From the NCBI RefSeq assembly GCF_963677315.1, contig NZ_OY781939.1:620001-684000 (forward strand): DNA of 64,000 nt. Direction: 5' to 3'. Position numbers and translations under genes: made by a program. The stretch is from an uncultured Sphaerochaeta sp. Lineage in GTDB: Bacteria > Spirochaetota > Spirochaetia > Sphaerochaetales > Sphaerochaetaceae. This document shows positions 47,591 through 54,599 of this stretch, piece after piece (position 1 is the first letter of the stretch; every line of letters begins with the position of its first letter). The notes under the pieces are model-generated. The model worked only from the letters and a program-made list of their open reading frames with translations, was not told where the DNA came from and searched no databases.

Positions 47591-47596
47591 TTCAGT

Positions 47597-48748
47597 ATGA
47601 AAAAAAGATGGTTATTTATCACCATTATTATCATACTCACAAATGGATTCCTTGCTGCAAAGCAGGAAGTAACGATAACGTCGTCCTATGAAACTGAACA
47701 GTATTTACAATTTCAATATGGACCTCCTCCTGTTCTTTCCAATTTCAACTCAGGTGACATTGAAATTTATCCAGCCAATCTCTGTGCACTGCTTGGTACT
47801 CTAACTCTTTGGACAGATGGAAATAATCTATTTGATCCTGAACTTATAAATATAAGCGTAAGTACAAGCTTATTTATCGAAGGATATGTAAGAGATCCTA
47901 ATACTGGACAGATTGTTTATGAAGAACAGATACCGGTTACACTGAGAGCTATTACTATCGTAGGGGGGGCTGTTGTTGATTCTGTAATTGTAGAAAATGG
48001 AACCATTGATCTGGTCTCTGGAGGGGGAAACGTGTTACCTGGACAAGTAGACACACTGACCACCTATATTGTCATGATTGCCCCGGACTATGGATATGAT
48101 TACTACATACCTGGTGTCTATTACTCTTTGGATGAGAACAGTTCCATTGGATCATTTGGAGTATCAGCTGACGGGCAGGGTCAACAAGAATTTGAAGAAA
48201 TCCCAGTAGAGGTGGATGGCAGCGGAACGGCTACCCCTACAGCTCCTTTCATCCCTACTGCTCCTGTTCCAGGAGACGAGGTCGAGATTCCTTTTGAAGG
48301 AGATGGATTCCCCTTTGAACATCAATACGCTTTCAGTATTATCAGCAATCCGGCGTCCTTTGACTTACAAGATGCCTTGCTCGGGAATCGCCCCGTTATT
48401 GCAACAGTCGAATTACAGGTTACACAAGCAGAACAGAACACAGAGTATGGCGTTGAAATCGCATTTACCAGTAAGAATCCAAACGGGTTCAGGCTCCATC
48501 TGAATGGTGACCTCTCATTATACGGGATCCCATACCAACTATTTTTTGGGCAAGACCTTCAACCTATTCCTCATGCCCAATTCATTGAATGGAGAAATCT
48601 TCTCACCAATAGCAGTACCTTTGCATCAATGGAAAAAACCATAACAGTCTCGGTCAATGATGGACCTGAATTGGGAGAAGCTCCTCAAGGACAGTACAGT
48701 GACACTGTTACGGTAAATATCATTCCTTTAGACACATTGAGCCCTTGA
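47597..48748 (+). CDS. Secreted paralogue family protein 2
   Basis: 383 aa. Signal peptide ~1-22. N-terminal module with LCALLGTLTLWTDGNNLFDPEL; a Pro/Thr-rich linker (GTATPTAPFIPTAPVPGDEV); C-terminal module with FDLQDALLGNRPVIATVELQV, YGVEIAFTS, GIPYQLFFG and ending GQYSDTVTVNIIPLD. The last ~150 residues are the best conserved part of the family. The upstream in-frame start at 47516 is rejected because the promoter lies between. Confidence 0.75.
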   Translation: MKKRWLFITIIIILTNGFLAAKQEVTITSSYETEQYLQFQYGPPPVLSNFNSGDIEIYPANLCALLGTLTLWTDGNNLFDPELINISVSTSLFIEGYVRDPNTGQIVYEEQIPVTLRAITIVGGAVVDSVIVENGTIDLVSGGGNVLPGQVDTLTTYIVMIAPDYGYDYYIPGVYYSLDENSSIGSFGVSADGQGQQEFEEIPVEVDGSGTATPTAPFIPTAPVPGDEVEIPFEGDGFPFEHQYAFSIISNPASFDLQDALLGNRPVIATVELQVTQAEQNTEYGVEIAFTSKNPNGFRLHLNGDLSLYGIPYQLFFGQDLQPIPHAQFIEWRNLLTNSSTFASMEKTITVSVNDGPELGEAPQGQYSDTVTVNIIPLDTLSP

Positions 48749-48818
48749 TGGAGAGATGTATCACTTACTTTTTTGTGTTTTTTAACCTTTTAGACTCACA
48801 GGATGCGTGCATCAAAAC

Positions 48819-48835
48819 TACTAGATCATCTAGTA
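48819..48835. repeat. 17-bp palindrome between secreted paralogue 2 and fakAB-like gene
   Basis: TACTAGAT-C-ATCTAGTA: 8-bp arms around a single base. It is the only convergent intergenic region in the window with spare DNA. No T run fits a normal terminator; a protein site is possible. Confidence 0.45.
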
Positions 48836-48870
48836 ATTCATTGTCACCTATACCACATTTATCACCCAAT

Positions 48871-50670
48871 TCAACCAGTCCCATCTTCTCTTTTCTTTGC
48901 AATGAAAGAGAGAGAAATGGAACCCTTACCTGCATGTAAGGCGATGACAGGAGAAGCCTGCTCTACGAACATTGGTTTTATCCCTGTTTCCCGTTCTACT
49001 ATCTGCGAAACAGAGGTAGCCAGCCCTGCATTGCCGATATAAGAAAGACCATAGGCCTGGATACCCGATTCCCTATATACTTTCATGAAGCGTCCAACCA
49101 AGGCAGAGATACTTCCTGCTCTGGATAATCGTATACCATGGAAGGCACCACCACCTTCCTTGGACAGCCCTACCACTGGCTTAAGATTCAGCTTCAGCAA
49201 CAAGGAGCCAAGCTTCTTTGGGATTCTACCACCGGCCACCATCATCTCGAGCGATTGGACCGATACCAATATCGTGGTACGTTCTGCAGTTTCTCGGATA
49301 CTTTGTAAGAGAGTATCACCCTGCTCTCCCCCTGCAACTGCTAACGCTGCTTCTCTAGCTACAAGCCCTTGGGCTGAAGCATTGAGCTTCGTATCAATGA
49401 TGGAAATATCTGCACCTTTCTCTTGCAATGCTTTTGCTGCTACTCGATACGCATTATACGTGCCACTAAGCTGGGAAGAGACAGAGAGCACTACAATATG
49501 CTCATAGTGTTGGGTGAGAAACTCCAGATGGCGCTGAATCTCCCCTATTGAAGGCATCGAAGAGGATACCTTTTGAGAGCGGTTATCCATGATCTTCAAC
49601 AAAAGGGGGGATGAAATAGTAATACGGTCAAAATAGGATGTCTCCCCAATCTGTATAATCTGAGGAATCCTGTAGATTCGCAGCTCATCAACCACCTCTT
49701 GGGGGATATCGGCTGAGGAGTCAGTGACAATGACTGTATTGGAAATACGTGAACTTACAGCAAGCTGTTGCATATGCATGTCATCGACTTTTTGCTCGGC
49801 GATGTGGGAACAGCGACCAAGCCGTTCAAACATCAAGGCAGGATCATCAGTATGAAGGTGTACCTTCATTTGGTCCTCATAGCTTCCAATTACCAATGAA
49901 TCACCAAGGCCCATCACTGCCTCTTTCACACGCTGTTCTTCCCCTTCTGAAATACGCAGAAGAGCCTCTGTGCAGTACCTATACCGGCCATTCTCATGAG
50001 CATAGGAACTCTCCATCGATTCTTGAGCTACATGCACAAGCAAATCAGTCTCAGAGAACACCCTCGCAGGGTTCAGGATATACTGATCAACTCCTTCCAA
50101 GATGGATACAAATGCTTTGGCACCAGCATCCACTACCCCTAATTGCCTGAGAAGTTCCATTTGGTTGGTTGTTTCTTTCTCCGCTTTTCGAGCTGCACGA
50201 AGGGCACGACGTAACTGAATGGGAATGGGAATATTAGAGCCTTCTGCCTGTGAGAGTTGATTAGCCCAACTTCTCATAACAGTAAGTATAGTTCCTTCCA
50301 TAGGTTTCTCAACTGCATTGTAGGCTTCAGTAACCGCAGCCTTCACAGAATCTATGAATGCGTTGACAGTAAGTTCCTCAAATTCCTTCGCAATAAGAGA
50401 GAACCCGTGAAAGAACTGGGCAATGATCATGCCTGAGTTCCCTCTGGCCCCGATGAGCGCTGCTCTTGCAAAATTGTTTGAGATATCAGCAACAGATCCC
50501 GATCCATCAGTATTGGAGAGGATTGAATTGAGCGTATGGGTGATGTTTGACCCAGTATCTCCATCGGCGACAGGAAACACATTGATATTGTTGATCTTTT
50601 GCATGTTTTCCCTGAGATGATAAAAGCCAAATGTCAATGAACCATAAAGATCTTTTCCCGAAATGGTCAT
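48871..50670 (-). CDS. Fused FakA-like (DhaL/DAK2 + middle) and FakB-like (DegV) fatty acid kinase
   Basis: 599 aa. Residues 1-205 are a DhaL/DAK2 kinase domain with NVFPVADGDTGSN (Asp36, Asp38) and GARGNSGMI. Residues ~225-300 match the FakA middle domain (RYRYCTEALL, KVHLHTDDP). From ~312 a complete DegV/FakB fatty-acid-binding module follows: VIVTDSSADIP, SSSMPSIGEI, VSSQLSGTYNA, and VIALHAGKGSI near the end. In Staphylococcus, FakA phosphorylates fatty acids held by separate FakB proteins. Here both are on one chain, and the DegV part takes the place of FakA's own C-terminal domain. The start overlaps the plsY stop by 4 bp, and PlsY uses acyl-phosphate. Confidence 0.85.
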   Translation of the reverse strand: MTISGKDLYGSLTFGFYHLRENMQKINNINVFPVADGDTGSNITHTLNSILSNTDGSGSVADISNNFARAALIGARGNSGMIIAQFFHGFSLIAKEFEELTVNAFIDSVKAAVTEAYNAVEKPMEGTILTVMRSWANQLSQAEGSNIPIPIQLRRALRAARKAEKETTNQMELLRQLGVVDAGAKAFVSILEGVDQYILNPARVFSETDLLVHVAQESMESSYAHENGRYRYCTEALLRISEGEEQRVKEAVMGLGDSLVIGSYEDQMKVHLHTDDPALMFERLGRCSHIAEQKVDDMHMQQLAVSSRISNTVIVTDSSADIPQEVVDELRIYRIPQIIQIGETSYFDRITISSPLLLKIMDNRSQKVSSSMPSIGEIQRHLEFLTQHYEHIVVLSVSSQLSGTYNAYRVAAKALQEKGADISIIDTKLNASAQGLVAREAALAVAGGEQGDTLLQSIRETAERTTILVSVQSLEMMVAGGRIPKKLGSLLLKLNLKPVVGLSKEGGGAFHGIRLSRAGSISALVGRFMKVYRESGIQAYGLSYIGNAGLATSVSQIVERETGIKPMFVEQASPVIALHAGKGSISLSFIAKKREDGTG

Positions 50671-51308
50671 GAGTGCTCCTTGTCAGCAAATACGCTGAAT
50701 TTTGGTTCCATGTGGAGTATCAGACGTTGTATATTCGTCCTGTGTGTAAAGAGAATCAACAAGGCCAGTATTCCCAGAAAAGCCAATCTGGAATACTCAA
50801 CTTGCTGTCCTTTGATACTAGAAAATAACAGATAGTAGGGAATGAGCGCACCATAAGTCGTTATGGAAGCAATTGAAATGTACCGACTTACAAGTGCCAC
50901 AGAGAAGAAAACAACCAGACCTGCAACTATGGCAAAAGGGAAGAGGACAGCAATAACCCCCGCTCCGGTAGCTACCCCTTTACCTCCCCTATGCGTAGAG
51001 AGAAATGGGGTATAGATGTGCCCAAGAATGGTCGCCATGCCAATACACAGGAGGGGTATGGTGGTCAAGGTGAAGAATTGAACGGCGAGCAGGGAGGGAA
51101 TCACGCCCTTGAACAGGTCAAGGGCACCTACCATGACTCCATATCGAAACCCAAGAGTCCTACTTGTATTGGTAGCCCCAAGGTTTCCGCTTCCTCTCTC
51201 GCGTAAATCGATATGCTTCCTCTTTGCAAAGAGATAGGCAGTGGGGATGCCGCCAAGAACATACCCAAAGAGGCATAGTACCGTTGTTACCAACAGATTG
51301 CTAATCAT
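50667..51308 (-). CDS. plsY: Acyl-phosphate:glycerol-3-phosphate acyltransferase PlsY
   Basis: 213 aa, about five membrane helices. The three PlsY motifs are present: [15 protein letters not shown], the [21 protein letters not shown] glycine loop, and the third near the C-terminus in shortened form (THRTNIQRL). It makes lysophosphatidate from acyl-phosphate. ATG 51308 overlaps the preceding stop (ATGA) and its own stop overlaps the FakA-FakB start, so the three genes are translationally coupled. Confidence 0.92.
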   Translation of the reverse strand: MISNLLVTTVLCLFGYVLGGIPTAYLFAKRKHIDLRERGSGNLGATNTSRTLGFRYGVMVGALDLFKGVIPSLLAVQFFTLTTIPLLCIGMATILGHIYTPFLSTHRGGKGVATGAGVIAVLFPFAIVAGLVVFFSVALVSRYISIASITTYGALIPYYLLFSSIKGQQVEYSRLAFLGILALLILFTHRTNIQRLILHMEPKFSVFADKEHS

Positions 51309-52069
51309 GTCCTCTTTTTCCAAGGAATAAACAGAGAGGTTTGGCGTACATATGTTTGATAGTAAGCCTCATTCCCGTACTTCTCTTTCCAGGATTTCTC
51401 CAGAAGGTTAACTCCACTGACAAACAGCAGCAACAGGGTTATAAATACCGGTCCAAGGACAACAAGGAAATCAACCCCCTTTAGAGCAGGAAGAACCATC
51501 ACAAAGATTCCCCACCATACCAAGATTTCACCAAAATAGTTCGGGTGACGACTATACGCCCATACACCGGAGGTGATGAGCTTCTTGGGATGCTTCTTCT
51601 TGAAAGTGTTTTTCTGATAATCGGCAACAGTCTCATAGATCAGGCCAAATAGGGAAATGCCCAATCCAATAAGAAGGAAAGGGTAGTTTATTTGCAAGCC
51701 AATCTGCCCCATTGCAAATGTCACTGGCAACAGAATAATCCATACCGCAGTTGCCTGGAGAAGCCAAAAGGTTCCGAATCGAACAAATGAATCACGTTTA
51801 TCATCGAAGCGATGATCAACTTTCGTGGCAAGAATACGACTGAGCAGGTAAGCGCCCAAACGCAAAGCCCAAAGAGACACAACACTAAGCAAGACGGTCT
51901 GTAAAAGGGCTTTCTCTGCATGCAGCAGATATAAATAGAGAACAGCAATCAAGAAGCTTAAACTATAGGAAAGATCTGTTACCACATCAGTCTTTCGTAT
52001 AAAGGCATAAACAAAAAACAGGGTATTGATGCCAAAGGATATGAGAAGGATTTCAAGAAATAGATTCAT
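51305..52069 (-). CDS. DUF1295 (steroid 5-alpha-reductase-like) membrane protein
   Basis: 254 aa, about six or seven membrane segments. [22 protein letters not shown] is the hallmark of DUF1295/isoprenylcysteine-methyltransferase-like membrane proteins; AGGAG precedes the ATG. Relatives are predicted NAD(P)H-dependent lipid reductases. Position at the head of the plsY-fakAB operon suggests a lipid substrate, but this is inference. Confidence 0.85.
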   Translation of the reverse strand: MNLFLEILLISFGINTLFFVYAFIRKTDVVTDLSYSLSFLIAVLYLYLLHAEKALLQTVLLSVVSLWALRLGAYLLSRILATKVDHRFDDKRDSFVRFGTFWLLQATAVWIILLPVTFAMGQIGLQINYPFLLIGLGISLFGLIYETVADYQKNTFKKKHPKKLITSGVWAYSRHPNYFGEILVWWGIFVMVLPALKGVDFLVVLGPVFITLLLLFVSGVNLLEKSWKEKYGNEAYYQTYVRQTSLFIPWKKRT

Positions 52070-52087
52070 GGAAAGCTCCTATTGCAA

Positions 52088-52115
52088 ATAATATTCTATT
52101 AATACACGGTAACAA
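52088..52115 (-). promoter_or_regulatory. Promoter of the DUF1295-plsY-fakAB operon
   Basis: TTGTTA (52110-52115), 16-bp spacer, TATTAT (52088-52093) on the minus strand, giving a leader of about 13 nt with an AGGAG site. Confidence 0.58.
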
Positions 52116-52161
52116 TATTGCATACTACCATAAGAAATTCAATCTAACGATATCCGTCTAT

Positions 52162-52197
52162 ACAAATATGTAATATTTGTACAAAGTTTGTACAAAT
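52162..52197. promoter_or_regulatory. Palindrome cluster between the lipid operon and secreted paralogue 3
   Basis: A 9-bp-arm inverted repeat TACAAATAT / ATATTTGTA (52162-52182) overlaps the first of two copies of the palindrome TTTGTACAAA (52177-52186 and 52188-52197), whose centres are 11 bp apart, one helical turn. It lies about 50-75 bp from the lipid-operon promoter and 15 bp from the -35 of the secreted protein gene. A third TTTGTACAAA is at 61928-61937. Confidence 0.55.
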
Positions 52198-52211
52198 TAA
52201 TATTTTCCTAC

Positions 52212-52240
52212 TTGTTTTAATATATCTTCTTTGTTAGTAT
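52212..52240 (+). promoter_or_regulatory. Promoter of secreted paralogue 3 (leaderless)
   Basis: TTGTTT (52212-52217), 17-bp spacer, TAGTAT (52235-52240). ATG 52249 is 8 bp beyond. Confidence 0.6.
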
Positions 52241-52248
52241 CTCATTTA

Positions 52249-53286
52249 ATGAGTATAAAGCGACAAATCAGCGCTTTGCTCTTCATCTTGGTTGCCAACA
52301 TCTTGTCAGCTGATATCACAGTTAACTACACTCCTTCACCCTACCTCTATTTTGAAAGAGGCAATGCTCCGTTCAACCAAAATGACTTCGTAGCAAAACT
52401 AGGCACTTTGGTGTTTGACAACCCTGATGGGGATATCATTCAAGACCCATTGCTCCTCTCATACAATGGTGATTTACAGTTTACCTTTACCGGAGAAATG
52501 GACCATGACCGACCTGAGGATTCAAATTTTCGTCTTGCCAGTGCATGGAATAACAATTGGCGTTATATCGATAACCAAACGAGCCATTTATTAAAGAATG
52601 AGAATATGGAACTTACTGATGGTACTGTTACTATCGGCATCTATCTCATCAGTACGCAGAATGCCCACCGCTATATTGAAGGTGAAATCTATACCTGGAA
52701 AAGTGGAATATTCGGTTCCTTCAACCTCCAGATACAGGATGAGGACGACCAGAACAACAATGTTTATGTACCTGTGAATGGGCAGGAGATCATCGAGGGA
52801 CAGCCCCCTTCTTCTACTACTTCTCTTCTTGAACCTGGAGAGACAATTCCTGATGACCCCATTCCCTATGGAGATCCAATCGAGCAGGTTAACTTTCTTC
52901 TCTCCATCGTACAGGAAGAGGCTTTTCCCATTGAAGAAGCTTATACAGGGTCCCAGATACAAGTTGCAGAAGCTCAGCTTATACTGCAAAACGCCATAGA
53001 AAGTTTTCCATATGCTGTCAACATTACCTTCAGAAACGCACAGAATAATCCAGATTTCTATCTGCGTCTCAACAATGAAGAGATACCATATACCATCCCG
53101 TACACACTTCTCTTTGGCACTCGCGAAGTGACTGGCGGTGTCCCATTACTATGGGAAGATATTCTTGCCCCCTTCAGCAGCATACCCATATTTATAGCAG
53201 GTATAGTCAAGACGCAGGCAGAAGCAGCAGTGGCAGGGATATATAAAGACACCATATTTGTTGAAATTACGCCAATTGATAGTTAG
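52249..53286 (+). CDS. Secreted paralogue family protein 3
   Basis: 345 aa. Signal peptide ~1-21 ending ILSADI. N-terminal module with YLYFERGNAPFNQNDFVAKLGTLVF; acidic/Pro-rich linker ~180-220 (SSTTSLLEPGETIPDDPIPYG); C-terminal module with IQVAEAQLILQNA, YAVNITFRN, YTIPYTLLFGTREVTGG and final AGIYKDTIFVEITPID. No enzyme motif, no Cys pairs, no membrane anchor. Strand-rich and likely an extracytoplasmic structural or adhesive protein; unknown function. A dozen extra N-terminal codons in frame upstream would overlap the promoter. Confidence 0.75.
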   Translation: MSIKRQISALLFILVANILSADITVNYTPSPYLYFERGNAPFNQNDFVAKLGTLVFDNPDGDIIQDPLLLSYNGDLQFTFTGEMDHDRPEDSNFRLASAWNNNWRYIDNQTSHLLKNENMELTDGTVTIGIYLISTQNAHRYIEGEIYTWKSGIFGSFNLQIQDEDDQNNNVYVPVNGQEIIEGQPPSSTTSLLEPGETIPDDPIPYGDPIEQVNFLLSIVQEEAFPIEEAYTGSQIQVAEAQLILQNAIESFPYAVNITFRNAQNNPDFYLRLNNEEIPYTIPYTLLFGTREVTGGVPLLWEDILAPFSSIPIFIAGIVKTQAEAAVAGIYKDTIFVEITPIDS

Positions 53287-53395
53287 TTTCTTTTTTTTTC
53301 AAGTCATAGGCCCTAGTTTTATTTAATCCTCCTTATTATCACATATTAACAATTGCTTTTTTATCAAGAATAAATCTCAATTAAGAAATCTTTTA

Positions 53396-53424
53396 TTGAA
53401 TTAATCCAATTTCTTATATATCAT
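53396..53424 (+). promoter_or_regulatory. Promoter of secreted paralogue 4 (leaderless)
   Basis: TTGAAT (53396-53401), 17-bp spacer, TATCAT (53419-53424). ATG 53431 is 6 bp beyond. An 8-bp inverted repeat TAAGAAAT / ATTTCTTA (53382-53389, 53409-53416) brackets the -35. Confidence 0.68.
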
Positions 53425-53430
53425 GCATGC

Positions 53431-54528
53431 ATGAAAAAATTGGTATTATTGGTCTCAGTCTTGATCTTTTACAGTCAGGCACTTCTTTGGGGTCAGATTG
53501 AAGTTAATTATGACAACTCAAATCCAATAGCCTTCCAAATTGGCACTACTCCTCTGTTTCCTGATGGCAACCTTATCGCACTTTTGGGTACCATGACATT
53601 CAATACAAATGGAGCTCCATTATTTGATCCGGCTTTTATGATTGTTTCACCTGTTACCAATGGGATTTCATTTTCTGGAGATCGATACTCCTATACTGAT
53701 TCGAGTGGACAGAAGCATTATAACAATAATTCAAGCTTTGGATTCCGTATTGTGGCTGTTACAAATCTAACTTCTGGAGGCTTTCTTAAACAGGATATCA
53801 CCAGTGCATCAGGTACTCCTATGGTGCCAGGAGCTTCAGGAAACCAAGCATCTAAAATTAGTTCGATTCAGCTCTATCTGGTCTCATGGGAAACAAACAT
53901 GGAAAACAAAGTTAGATCTGGATCAAACTATACATTGACTTCCAACAACCTTGAAACCTTCAATATTGCTACAGCAGATAAAGGTAGTGGGTTCTATCAG
54001 GGCTATACCTATGCGAAAATCAACAATCAAGCTGTACCCAGCAACGGAAACGCTCCAATACCAGGGCAGAGTTTCAGGGAGTCTCCGATTGTAGACATCC
54101 CTTTTGGAGAAGTAAATGAGGATCCAATTCTCACCCTATCCATCCAAGCAGAAACAAATTTCTCCATACAGAATGCATATGGAACAAATAAGACCAAGAT
54201 TGCAGAAGCCCAACTGACACTGCAGAATGCTGAGAGTGGAAAAACATATGGAGTGGAGGTTACCTTTAGTAATAGTGTAGGAAGCCAAACCTTCAGTCTG
54301 CATCTTGATGGCCAGCGTACTCTTTTTGCCATCCCCTACCTTCTTCTCTTCGGTGGAGAACCAGTGACAGGGAGTGTCCCCCTTGACTGGGTAGATCTTT
54401 CTTCCAGTGCTCCAAATATTCGTTCGATTGAGGTTTCTGGGATCAATCAAGACCGTGCTGACATGGCTCCAGCAGGGCTGTATCAGGATACCATTACCAT
54501 CAGTATCACGCCAAAAGATACGTTGTAA
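53431..54528 (+). CDS. Secreted paralogue family protein 4
   Basis: 365 aa. Signal peptide ~1-21 (LIFYSQALLWGQ). N-terminal module with NLIALLGTMTFNTNGAPLFDPAF, close to paralogue 2; C-terminal module with NAYGTNKTKIAEAQLTLQNA, YGVEVTFSN, FAIPYLLLFGGEPVTGSVPLDW and final AGLYQDTITISITPKD, close to paralogue 3. It shares features of both neighbours, consistent with local duplication. Function unknown. Confidence 0.75.
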   Translation: MKKLVLLVSVLIFYSQALLWGQIEVNYDNSNPIAFQIGTTPLFPDGNLIALLGTMTFNTNGAPLFDPAFMIVSPVTNGISFSGDRYSYTDSSGQKHYNNNSSFGFRIVAVTNLTSGGFLKQDITSASGTPMVPGASGNQASKISSIQLYLVSWETNMENKVRSGSNYTLTSNNLETFNIATADKGSGFYQGYTYAKINNQAVPSNGNAPIPGQSFRESPIVDIPFGEVNEDPILTLSIQAETNFSIQNAYGTNKTKIAEAQLTLQNAESGKTYGVEVTFSNSVGSQTFSLHLDGQRTLFAIPYLLLFGGEPVTGSVPLDWVDLSSSAPNIRSIEVSGINQDRADMAPAGLYQDTITISITPKDTL

Positions 54529-54540
54529 TCCTCTGCCTTA

Positions 54541-54570
54541 TTGCATAATCATGCAAAAAGTGTGTATTGT
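54541..54570 (+). promoter_or_regulatory. Promoter of glnN with ARG-box-like dyad over the -35
   Basis: TTGCAT (54541-54546), 18-bp spacer, TATTGT (54565-54570). The perfect dyad TGCAT-AATC-ATGCA (54542-54555) covers the -35 box and is nearly the same as the site at 36977-36990. Confidence 0.6.
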
Positions 54571-54599
54571 CTGAACATACCAATCAGAGGATGGGCACT

